Part shown: positions 10,325 through 19,689 of the stretch, piece by piece
Layout of the letters: every line of letters starts with the position of its first letter
How positions within the stretch are numbered: position 1 is the first letter of the stretch
DNA from: Amorphophallus konjac
Taxonomy: Eukaryota; Streptophyta; Magnoliopsida; Alismatales; Araceae
DNA: 64,000 bases
Direction of reading: 5' to 3'
Assembly: GCA_022559845.1 (NCBI GenBank)
Contig: CM040126.1
Location: 127,076,886-127,140,885 of the forward strand
Program-made: the position numbers and the translations under genes
Notes under the pieces: model-generated
What the model was told of the DNA's origin: nothing
The model's database searches: none
The model's input: only the letters and a program-made list of their open reading frames with translations

Positions 10325-10788
10325 TGTAGCACCCCTGACAATTAGAGGAGTAAAATTTCTTAAATAAATTAAATTTTTACAAAGGAATAATTATTTATAC
10401 ACTTACAAGGTCTCAACACATACTAACTGCCTAAGATAAATAACCCAATTGAATTAGCGCCCATGTTAATGACCGCTATTTAAAACTAGCGCCTGATATA
10501 AAGGAGGCTATTTAAATCCACATTTGAAATATTTAAAAGGGAATTGCGCCCACTTAGAGAGACGCTAATTATTAACGGTACCCTATATGCTGGACGCCAA
10601 AAACCCGACAATATTTAACTCCACAACAAACCCTCACGAGCCCATCAGTGCGCATCATGCAGTAAGTTTTGGAAGGCGGCCGTATTAACGGTAAGGGAAT
10701 CGTCAAAAAAAGGGAAGATTTAAACCTTGCTAATATCGGTCGGAAACCTTCCGTTAGTAGCTTTCGAACCTATGGAAACCCCATACTC

Positions 10789-10799
10789 TTATATATAAG
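10789..10799 (+). promoter_or_regulatory. TATA box of solo LTR C
   Basis: TTATATATAAG in plus orientation, about 465 bases into the LTR and upstream of a pyrimidine-rich stretch. Position fits the U3/R boundary of a long LTR. Confidence 0.6.
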
Positions 10800-11191
10800 T
10801 ATGCCCCTCGAACGTGCCAAAGCTAATTGTTGCGTTCGAAGAGTGGGCTTCTTCCTCTTGCTGCGTCTGCATCCCTCTTCCTCCCCCTCACGTGGTCTGT
10901 TTGCTACGAGAAGAAGCTTGATCTTCTTCCATTCTTCCTCCTGTCGACGTGAACATATTCGTCTTCCTCCTCTGCGATTCTGCTGTTGATACAAAAGCAA
11001 CCGGAGTGTTGCTTCTTCTTCCTCTTCCTCTTGCGGTTTGACTGCTACGGAAAGAAGCTTCATTCTTATTTTCACTTTCCCGCATCTGCAATCGAGGAGA
11101 AGGCAAAGGCTTCTTCCCCTTTCGGATTGTCAACCAAAGGGTAGGTTCGTTTCCCCTCTCACCCTTTAGCGGCCATCATTTTCCTCATAAA

Positions 11192-11196
11192 CAATA
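11192..11196 (+). other. Target site duplication of B (left), CAATA
   Basis: CAATA immediately before TGATGTGACAC at 11197, repeated at 19685-19689 immediately after ...CCCCATCA. It confirms B as one intact insertion. Confidence 0.9.
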
Positions 11197-13961
11197 TGAT
11201 GTGACACAAAATGCAGCGGAGGACAATGATACTAATTTGATGTGACGCAACTCCCTTGGACCTAGGATAGCAAGCAACACACGAGTTCGGCAACGTCACA
11301 CTAGCGGACTAACTCGCGTAGGCACACTCGGGTCCGAAGGAGGACCGACGATGGCGGTGAGGGTCCGGGGGGTTGGACCTCAAGGTCCCAAGGGTTTGGC
11401 TAGCTAGGAAGGGACCCCAATGGGCCAGGGATGCCCAATTTCAAGGGCGGCCGGCACGCCGAGGGCGTGGGATGCAATGGCTCTCTCTCAACTTGCTCCG
11501 CGGCGAACACAAGAATTGATTGATTTGCTGGTCGGTCGCTCGTCTCACTTCCGACGGGCAACTAAGAGCGATACTAAGCTAGCAATGGTAATAACCAGCA
11601 GCGAAGAGTGGCCAGGAGCTCACCTGATCGGCGTGAAGACGCCGATCCCGGTCGGAGACGAGGGCGAGCGGGGAAGTGTGCTCCCCGCACACTGCGCCGG
11701 TGAAGCTTCAAAACCTGTTCAAGAGTACAATTACTACACCTCGCGCAGGAGGGTGATCTCGGGGGTGGGAATTGGTTAATTACAAACAAACACTACCACC
11801 ACGTAGGGTGGGGCGGTAAGCCGGCCAGGCGGGGATGGGAGGACAGACCGAAATGGTAGAAAGGAAATCAATGTGGGTTCAGCTGCAATCTGGACGGCTG
11901 GACAGGGTGTTGTTGTTGGCTCTGTCCCGGGCTTGTCCGGACTCCGAATTAAGCGAAACCACCTCGCAATGCTTCCTGACTTGAATCCGGTGTTGTCTGA
12001 ATTTTTGGGCGGCCTTTGGAGTCAGGGACTGGCAGCACTGGCGACTGAACCAGGACAGTTGGTGTGGTCTCTGGCCGGACCTGTTCTGTAGAAGTAGGTT
12101 GCAGATGCTGTCACGGGCGTTCCCGAACTCCGATTGGCACGAAATCAGTGGTGTCGTCTCCGTGGTCGAGGTAGCTTTCAGCTGGAGTTGGTGGGCCTGC
12201 GATCTGAGGCCGTGGACGATCAGTGTGCCCTGAAGAGTAGGCACTGGTCTCTGTAGGCTGCTGGAGGCAGATCCACGTGACAGAGGGAGAAAATTTGGAA
12301 CTCTGGCCCCGGGATGCCGAATGAGGTTCTGTTTCTTTCTCCTGGTTGTGGACAGATGGAGGAAGAACTTTGATGAAGGGCCGTGGATCTGAATCCTCCA
12401 CGATTAGCCGTGGTGCAGCGACGAACCGGGTTGTAGACTCTGGCAGCAGTGGCTACCAGATGCGAGCAGTGGATTGCAGAAGTTGTCCCGGCCGCTCCCG
12501 GATGACGACTCACGAACCGTCAGAGTCTCTGGAACCGTGGCAAAGCCTCTTTACAGAAAAACTGACAGCAACACCTTCTGAGGTCGGGGTGGACAGGGGG
12601 ACGCCGATAATTGTATGCTGGTCGCAGAAGACTGGAGAAGGCAGCCTCATGCGACTGGAGGAGAAAAATCAGAACTTGGGGTCCCGGATGCCGAATGTAG
12701 CTCTGCTTCTTTCTCCTGGTCCAGGACAGGGGGAGGAAGAACTTTGAAGAAGGAACGTCAGCCTGATTCCTTCGCCGTTGGTCGTGAAGCAGCTTCCAAT
12801 CGGGCTCAGGCTTTCTGCAGGTGGTGTCTGGCGCAGTCGGGGTAGGATAGCTCTCACGGGCGGCACGAACTCGGAATTGCACGATTCTTCTTCGCCTGCG
12901 TAGTGGACTGGACGGCCTTTCCAGAAATGTATGGTACGCCACTGGATGTCACCGTATGAATCCGGCACAGCTTCTACAAGTCGTAGTTCGTTCTGCCACC
13001 TGCAGACTATCAAAGTAGAGGGAGGGGATGGTGGAAGATCTAGTGATAGGGGTGAGGATAGGCAATGGTGGAGATGGTGGTGTGGAAGGTAGATGGGGTA
13101 GGGTGTTTTGGGGGTGTGGAGGGGAATGGAGCAGGGGAGATGGAGGTCCAAGATGGTGGAGGGGAGGGGAGACGCGGCTAGGAGAGAGGGGGATGGGGGT
13201 GGTCGGCCAAGGCAATGGAGGTGGAGAGGGGTTGAGGGGTTCGACCCTAGGAGGGAGGGGAAGAGGGTGGACCACCTAGGGAGATGATGGGCTGTATTGG
13301 GGAGAGGAAGAGTCTTCTAGGGAGGTGGATGGTTGCTTGGGGAAGGGGGATGGATGCTTTGGGAAGGTGGAAGGGTGCTTGGGGAGGTGGAATGAGTAAT
13401 GGAGAGAAGTAATGGGGCCTTGGGAGTTGAAGGGACTTGCCTAGGTGGCAAGTGAGGTGGCAAGGGGTGAGGAGAGAGGGGAATTTCGAACTAGAGAGAG
13501 AGGGAGGGAGGAGAGAGAGGGGGTTCACCCCTAGGAGAGAGGGAGTGAGAGAATTAGAGAGAGAGAGAGAGATAGACTCAAAGGGGATTCAAGTGGATTT
13601 CAAGCTTTCATTCATTCATCAATTACCCTCTTCAAGTGGGGGATTGGGGTCCTTATATAGGAAACCCACAATTTACAATAAGTCCTCACATTGTGGACAA
13701 CTGACAGAAGACCAAAGGTTGGGGAAGGGGGCGCCCATGGGCCAGGCCCAATGAACAGGCCCAATAACCTACTAAGCTAGTTAATGAAACTTGGACTTAG
13801 GTAAATGACTAACTAACTTAGGTAATAGACTCAATAAAGGGAAAATTACATAGATAAGACTCAAGAAAAATGAGAGAACTACATGGCTATACTCAGAAAA
13901 TGATGGCGAACAAAATGGCGAGCAGCAGGACCATGTGAAGGGGTAAGCGATGTCCCCATCA
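11197..13961 (-). repeat. Element B 3' LTR (left copy)
   Basis: Begins TGATGTGACAC and ends TGTCCCCATCA. It contains an imperfect internal duplication with ~370-bp period (landmarks of the form TGTC-CGG-CG-TCCCG near 12107, 12477 and 12846), a purine-rich stretch (13015-13560), a GA microsatellite (13556-13572) and a minus-strand TATA box at 13653-13660. Long ORFs within it have no recognisable domain and occur in both LTR copies; I do not call them genes. Confidence 0.9.
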
Positions 13962-14408
13962 TACTCCCGGGGTGTGGAGAACTTGACTCCGTCGAGTAAG
14001 GGCCCACCGGAGAAGCAGCTCAGGGTGACCTGCAATCTCCAAAACCAACCTGCACCTGCGACCAGGGGACGGCTCTTCATCCTCTCAAGGTGGCCCGGAC
14101 ACACCCTCATGCTGGCGATAGAACCCTGCTTGCATAGTATTGCCCCTCTGTGTACACGTCGGGCTCTCAAGGCTGTTTTTGTGGAAGCACTCCGGGGTGT
14201 CCCTCTTAAAGGAAGTTATAGGCTCAAAGTACTCACTGGGATTCACCGTGGTGCCCATGTAGGGTGCCGGATCAGCCGCATGACAATTGGGGTATATCCC
14301 ATAGCCCATTAGTAAATCTAATCCATAAGCCAGGTTTGCCAAAGCCACTCGGAACATGAAAGGTCCAAGTCCTCGTGCCCTTGATTTGGAGGTGGCCCTA
14401 AGATAGAG
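13962..14408 (-). other. Element B 3' untranslated region and PPT-like end
   Basis: Between the second ORF and the 3' LTR. On the minus strand the last 16 bases before the LTR read CCACACCCCGGGAGTA, a weak polypurine tract. The TTACTCGACGGAGTCAAG motif just upstream is shared with element A. Confidence 0.6.
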
Positions 14409-15641
14409 TCATTCCAATGCCACCATCGCGAGGTTACCTCCTTGGATTTCAAAGTGCCACCCGTGAGTTATAGCCCGCTCATTATGATCGTCACTACCCA
14501 TATTTGGATGCTTGCTTGAATGAGTATGCTTTGAGTGATGGTGCGGTGGGGGTGGGAAGTATGTGGTATGCAAAGGGGGACCGGGGCAACCATACATAGA
14601 CCTATCATTCATGGATGTGATGAGGCATCTTGTGGACTCAAGGGGGCCTGGGAAACCATAGGCGGATCTATTGTGTATGGCTGTGAGAGTTACCGGGGGA
14701 CCCGGACATCCACGTGTGCTCCATTTAAGTGCAAGGGCTATGAAGAATGTGGGTGGACCAGTACAACCAAATGTAGGCCAGTTATGCATTGACCCTAAAC
14801 TGTGCGTGACATGCATGGGAGGGCTGGACTCGTGACCCTTGTCGAATGATGTGACATACCAAGGTGGGTGCTTTCTTCTCCTAGAGATGATGACCATGTG
14901 TGTGGGTTTGGGGTGACTTTTAAGCTCCCATTTGTAAGGGTCGAAGGGATCATAGTCGATATGCATCATGGGGTGGGGCACTACCTTGTTCCCTAGGTGT
15001 ATACTGCCCATGGTTATGGTTCCCTTGGTGTGGACTGGGTCTCGGACGAGGTGTGTTGGTTCAAGCATGGTTGGTAAGGGTAGGAGGGAGTGGGTGGTGG
15101 GTAGGGCGGCCAGGTCCCATGGATTCATTGTCTTCCACGGGGTGGGATCAAAGGGGTCGTGGAATGTGTTACCAAGGGTGACGTATTCTTTCACCTCAAG
15201 GTCTCCAAATGAGGGTGAGTCCTCCTCCTCAAATGTAGTAATTGAACCAAAGTTCGAGGAGGGTTGGTTGGTCATGTTTGTAGGGCTTGGCATCCTACCC
15301 GAAAAAAGTAACTCCAATTCGCGGATAGCATCGGGCTCTTCGGGTATGGGGAGGGATAAAAGAAGGTCGCTAGTGTAGCAACCCACAGTGTAAATGGAAG
15401 AGATGGACCCGACACATAGATGTAGGAGGTTAAGACTCCTAGGTTGGTCGGCTACAGTGGTCAACATGCCAGTTAGCTTCATTTGCCAAGTTAGACCCTC
15501 AAGAAAATCCCTAATGTTTCCACCTGATAGGATGATTGGATTGTGGTGTGATAGGTGGATACGGGTACTATAGGGAGATTTTGCTCCATGGATGGGTAAG
15601 CATGGACCACGAGATCTCCCAATGGGTTCTCCTTTAGCCAA
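14409..15641 (-). CDS. Element B ORF2, uncharacterised 410-codon protein
   Basis: Open for 410 codons on the minus strand and overlapping the end of ORF1 by 151 bases in the -1 frame. I do not recognise a protease, RT or integrase motif. Visible features: a leucine-containing N-terminal third, a middle section rich in DPFDP motifs (HDPFDPTPWK and DYDPFDPYKW), and a C-terminal third with four imperfect repeats about 25 residues apart of the form N-x-S/T-x-x-G-C-x-G-P-P (for example WPTFGCTGPP, WSTRGCPGPP, RSAYGFPGPL, RSMYGCPGPP), ending in a histidine-rich tract. The true start is uncertain: it may begin at an internal ATG or be made by -1 frameshifting from ORF1. Preservation of an open frame this long inside a young element suggests it is translated; function unknown. 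Confidence 0.55.
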   Translation of the reverse strand: MAKGEPIGRSRGPCLPIHGAKSPYSTRIHLSHHNPIILSGGNIRDFLEGLTWQMKLTGMLTTVADQPRSLNLLHLCVGSISSIYTVGCYTSDLLLSLPIPEEPDAIRELELLFSGRMPSPTNMTNQPSSNFGSITTFEEEDSPSFGDLEVKEYVTLGNTFHDPFDPTPWKTMNPWDLAALPTTHSLLPLPTMLEPTHLVRDPVHTKGTITMGSIHLGNKVVPHPMMHIDYDPFDPYKWELKSHPKPTHMVIISRRRKHPPWYVTSFDKGHESSPPMHVTHSLGSMHNWPTFGCTGPPTFFIALALKWSTRGCPGPPVTLTAIHNRSAYGFPGPLESTRCLITSMNDRSMYGCPGPPLHTTYFPPPPHHHSKHTHSSKHPNMGSDDHNERAITHGWHFEIQGGNLAMVALE

Positions 15642-16843
15642 CGTGAAAGGGGTTCTCCTATGATGAGCTCGGTCCTTATTAAGGAGGGTGGTGTAAGGTG
15701 AAGACCACCATGTGAAGTTCCTTCTTCTTCTTGGACATGGGTGATCTCTATGGCGGGGGTTGGTGTGTTCACCTTTATGGGGTTGGGTATGGGAATCATG
15801 GGTTCCTCTATCAAGGAGGTGAGATGGTTCCTTGAGGGTGGGGTGGTGAGGGTAGGTGTGTGGTACCCCCGGGGTGGGAGGTAAAGGGGAACTTGGTTTG
15901 GGATCAGTAAGGGGAGAAGTGGGGGCCTAGGTTGGAGTTGGATAGGGATTGGTAGTGGAAGATGGATGGGTTGAGGAGGATTGGGTTGATTGGTTTTAGG
16001 GGGTGTGTTTCTTTTAGGGTAAGATGGAGGGGTGGTTTTGGGGACCAAGGAAGTTTGTGGAGTGTGGGTTTGTGGGAGAGTTTTGGGTGGGGTGGTGATG
16101 GCCATCATGGGCCTAGGTGGAGTGGACATGGGGTCCACACGGGTTGGAATGGTGAGGGTGGAGTGAGCCGTGATGCTTCCTCCACTTGGGATGGGAACTT
16201 CTTGGCCTAACCCATGATATTGTGATTCATACTCTTCTTCCCAATCGGGGGAGGCCTCATATTCCTCAACTTCAATCTCATTCCTTTGTGGTGTGGGGGT
16301 CTTGCTCTCCAAGGGAGTGGGAAGGCCTTTTGGCGATGGGGTGGTGCAAGTTGGAATTATTTGGGGTGGTGGAGTTTGGACCCTATGGGAGGTGAAGATA
16401 TTCTTAATCTCAATCCTTAGTTCTTCTAATGAGTCTTGGGGTCCTATGGGTGGTGGGGTTTTGGTCCTAGTAGAGGGTTTAGATGGACTAGGCGGGAACG
16501 AGTTTGTGGGAGGGCTTCTCGGGTGGGTAGGGGAATGTCGGGGAGCATAGATCTTTCTAAGTTCCCTCTTCATGTCATCCCATGAGTAAATGGGCTCCTG
16601 CCCCCAAACCCTTCTGAATCTCTCTTTGTGTTCCCACATTTTCTTAGCTAGACCCCGAAGTCGTGCCTTGGCCCTGCGGACTCTCTCGGATCCATATACC
16701 CAAGTACTTTCAAAGTCCCTTTCCATGGTATTCTCCCACCTAAGATAGGCATGAGGATTTCCATCAAAATGAAGGTCCTCATCTACAATGTAGTCCATGT
16801 GGAGGGGGTCAATCGGACCATGTGACCAACGAGGGGTATGCAT
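15491..16843 (-). CDS. gag: Element B gag-like protein (ORF1)
   Basis: A 450-codon open frame starting at an ATG 64 bases inside the primer site. Residues about 20-100 resemble the retrotransposon gag core: DFDG/HFDGNPHAYLRWE, a FESTWVY segment, then LRGLAKKMWEH and WDDMKRELRKIYAP. The remaining 350 residues are proline-rich and probably disordered, with an acidic EEYEASPDWEEEYES patch in the middle. I see no CCHC zinc knuckle, which is unusual for gag. It would form the particle in the cytoplasm and package element RNA. Encoded upstream of ORF2, which overlaps its last 50 codons. Confidence 0.7.
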   Translation of the reverse strand: MHTPRWSHGPIDPLHMDYIVDEDLHFDGNPHAYLRWENTMERDFESTWVYGSERVRRAKARLRGLAKKMWEHKERFRRVWGQEPIYSWDDMKRELRKIYAPRHSPTHPRSPPTNSFPPSPSKPSTRTKTPPPIGPQDSLEELRIEIKNIFTSHRVQTPPPQIIPTCTTPSPKGLPTPLESKTPTPQRNEIEVEEYEASPDWEEEYESQYHGLGQEVPIPSGGSITAHSTLTIPTRVDPMSTPPRPMMAITTPPKTLPQTHTPQTSLVPKTTPPSYPKRNTPPKTNQPNPPQPIHLPLPIPIQLQPRPPLLPLLIPNQVPLYLPPRGYHTPTLTTPPSRNHLTSLIEEPMIPIPNPIKVNTPTPAIEITHVQEEEGTSHGGLHLTPPSLIRTELIIGEPLSRWLKENPLGDLVVHAYPSMEQNLPIVPVSTYHTTIQSSYQVETLGIFLRV

Positions 16844-16906
16844 GATGATCGGGTGATGAATGCAATTGCCCTAGGACAAGACTTAGTAGAGACAAGTCTA
16901 GAACTT

Positions 16907-16918
16907 GCTCTGATACCA
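16907..16918 (-). other. Element B primer-binding site (tRNA-iMet type)
   Basis: The minus strand reads TGGTATCAGAGC followed by AAGTTC, adjacent to the right LTR (starts 16922). It shows the right LTR is the 5' LTR. Confidence 0.9.
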
Positions 16919-16921
16919 ATT

Positions 16922-19684
16922 TGATGTGACACAAAATGCAGCGGAGGACAATGATACTAATTTGATGTGACGTGACTCCCTTGGACCTAGGATAGCAAGC
17001 AACACACGAGTTCGGCAACGTCACACTAGCGGACTCACTCGCGTAGGCACACTCGGGTCCGAAGGAGGACCGACGATGGCGGTGAGGGTCCGGGGGGTTG
17101 GACCTCAAGGTCCCAAGGGTTTGGCTAGCTAGGAAGGGACCCCAATGGGCCAGGGATGCCCAATTTCAAGGGCGGCCGGCACGCTGAGGGCGTGGGATGC
17201 AATGGCTCTCTCTCAACTTGCTCCGCGGGGAACACAAGAATTGATTGAATTGCGGGTCGGTCGCTCGTCTCACTTCCGACGGGAAACTAAGAGCGATACT
17301 AAGCTAGCAATGGTAATAACCAGCAGCGAAGAGTGGCCAGGAGCTCACCTGATCGGCGTGAAGACGCCGATCCCGGTCAGAGACGAGGGCCAGCGGGGAA
17401 GTGTGCGGCACACTGCGCCGGTGAAGCTTCAAAACCTGTTCAAGAGTACAATTACTACACCTCGTGCAGGAGGGTGATCTCGGGGGTGGGAATTGGTTAA
17501 TTACAAATAAACACTACCACCACGTAGGGTGGGGCGGTAAGCCGGCCAGGCGGGGATGGGAGGACGGACCGAAATGGTAGAAAGGAAATCAATGTGGGTT
17601 CAGCTGCAATCTGGACGGCTGGATAGGGTGTTGTTGTTGGCTCTGTCCCGGGCTTGTCCGGACTCCGAATTGAGCGAAACCACCTCGCAATGCTTCCTGA
17701 CTTGAAGGCGGTGTTGTCTGAATTTTGGGGCGGCCTTTGGAGTCAGGGACTGGCAGCACTGGCGACTGAACCAGGACAGTTGGTGTGGTCTCTGGCCGGA
17801 CCTGTTCTGTAGAAGTAGGTTGCAGATGCTGTCACGGACGCTCCCGAACTCCGATTGGCACGAAATCAGTGGTGTCGTCTCCTTGGTCGAGGTAGCTTTC
17901 AGCTGGAGTTGGTGGGGATGCGATCTGAGGCCGTGGACGATCGGTGTGCCCTGAAGAGTAGGCACTGGTCGCTGTAGGCTGCTGGAGGCAGATCCACGTG
18001 ACAGAGGGAGAAAATTCGGAACTCTGGCCCCAGGATGCTGAATGAGGTTCTGTTTCTTTATCCTGGTTGGGGACAGATGGAGGAAGAACTTTGATGAAGG
18101 GCCGTGGGTCTGAATCCTCCACGATTAGCCGTGGTGCAGCGACGAACCGGTTTGCAGACTCTGGCCGCAGTGGCTACCAGATGCGAGCAGTGGATTGCAG
18201 AAGTTGTCCCGGCCGCTCCCGGATGCCGAATCACGAACCGTCAGAGTCGCTGGAAACGTGGACAAAGCCTCTTCACAGAAAAACTGACAGCAACACCTTC
18301 TGAGGTCGGGGTGGACAGGGGGACGCCGATAATTGTATGCTGGTCGCAGAAGACTGGAGAAGGCAGCCTCATGCGACTGGAGGAGAAAAATCAGAACTTG
18401 GGGTCCCGGATGCCGAATGTAGCTCTGCTTATTTCTCCTGGTTCGGGACAGGGGGAGGAAGAACTTTGAAGAAGGAACTTCAGCCTGATTCCTTCGCCGT
18501 TGGTCGTGAAGCAGCTTCCAATCGGGCTCAGGCTTTCTGCAGGTGGTGTCTGGCGCAGTCGGGGTAGAATAGCTCTCACGGGCGGCCACGAACTCAGAAT
18601 TGCATGATTCTTCTTCGCCTGCGTAGTGGACTGGACGCCCTTTCCAGAAATGTATGGTACGCCACTGGATGTCGCCGTATGAATCCGGCACAGCTTCTAC
18701 AACTCGTAGTTCATTCTGCCAACTGCAGACTATCAAAGTAGAGGGAGGGGATGGTGGAAGATCTAGTGATAGGGGTGAGGATAGGCAATGGTGGAGATGG
18801 TGGTGTGGAAGGTAGATGGGGGTAGGGTGTTTTGGGGGTGTGGAGGGGAATGGAGCAGGGGGGATGGAGGTCCAAGATGGTGGAGGGGAGGGGAGGCCGC
18901 GGCTAGGAGAGAGGGGGATGGGGGTGGTCGGCCAAGGCAATGGAGGTGGAGAGGGGTTGAGGGGTTCGACCCTAGGAGGGAGGGGAAGGTGGTGGACGAC
19001 CTAGGGAGATGATGGGCTGTATTGGGGAGAGGAAGAGTCTTCTAGGGAGGTGGATGGTTGCTTGGGGAAGGGGGATGGATGCTTTGGGAAGGTGGAAGGG
19101 TGCTTGGGGAGGTGGAATGAGTAATGGAGAGAAGTAATGGGGCCTTGGGAGTTGAAGGGACTTGCCTAGGTGGCAAGTGAGGTGGCAAGGGGTGAGGAGA
19201 GAGGGGAATTTCGAACTAGAGAGAGAGGGAGGGAGGAGAGAGAGGGGGTTCGCCCCTAGGAGAGAGGGAGTGAGAGAATTAGAGAGAGAGATAGATAGAC
19301 TCAAAGGGGATTCATGTGGATTTCAAGCTTTCATTCATTCATCAATTATCCTCTTCAAGTGGGGGATTGGGGTCCTTATATAGGAAACCCACAATTTACA
19401 ATAAGTCCTCACATTGTGGACAACTGACAGAAGACCAAAGGTTGGGGAAGGGGGCGCCCATGGGCCAGGCCCAATGAACAGGCCCAATAACCTACTAAGC
19501 TAGTTAATGAAACTTGGACTTAGGTAAATGACTAACTAACTTAGGTAATAGACTCAACAAAGGGAAAATTACATAGATAAGACTCAAGAAAAATGAGAGA
19601 ACCACATGGCTATACTCAGAAAATGATGGCGAACAAAATGGCGAGCAGCAGGACCATGTGAAGGGGTAAGCGATGTCCCCATCA
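16922..19684 (-). repeat. Element B 5' LTR (right copy)
   Basis: The 2763-bp partner of the left LTR with the same termini, internal ~370-bp duplication and GA tract. In the minus orientation this is the promoter-bearing copy. Small differences include loss of an eight-base piece near 17405 relative to the left copy. Confidence 0.9.
19376..19383 (-). promoter_or_regulatory. TATA box of element B 5' LTR
   Basis: The minus strand reads CTATATAA inside TTTCCTATATAAGGACC, about 300 bases into the LTR from its U3 end. The same box is at 13653-13660 in the other LTR. It is the likely promoter for gag and ORF2. Confidence 0.65.
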
Positions 19685-19689
19685 CAATA
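19685..19689 (+). other. Target site duplication of B (right), CAATA
   Basis: Matches 11192-11196 and marks the return to solo LTR C. Confidence 0.9.

Larger units (their letters stand above)
10325..11196 (+). repeat. Solo LTR C, left portion (U3 and TATA box)
   Basis: Noncoding LTR sequence. GCGCC-type modules lie at about 10450-10600, and a TATA box sits at 10789-10799, followed by a CT-rich leader-like stretch (10840-11050). Short ORFs in the CT-rich part are low complexity and not supported. The portion ends at B's target duplication CAATA (11192-11196). Confidence 0.75.
11197..19684 (-). mobile_element. Element B: complete gag-only LTR retrotransposon
   Basis: An 8488-bp insertion in solo LTR C, with two nearly identical LTRs (2765 and 2763 bp), inverted termini TGATG/CATCA, a tRNA-iMet primer site next to the right LTR and flanking CAATA duplications. 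The 2.96-kb interior encodes two long minus-strand ORFs and no pol. Differences between the LTRs in the stretches I compared are around 1-2.5 percent, mostly substitutions, so insertion is fairly recent. It is non-autonomous (TR-GAG-like) and needs RT and integrase from a partner element. Confidence 0.9.

Noticed and set aside
10669..11133. ORFs in the CT-rich part of solo LTR C as a host gene first exon
   Set aside because: Low-complexity Ser/Arg/Leu composition on both strands, downstream of an LTR TATA box; better explained as LTR leader.
18125..18940. 271-codon minus-strand frame in element B right LTR (partly repeated at 12520-13275)
   Set aside because: It lies within the LTR, is low in complexity (Pro/Ser from the purine-rich strand), and is broken by small differences in the other LTR copy; no domain.
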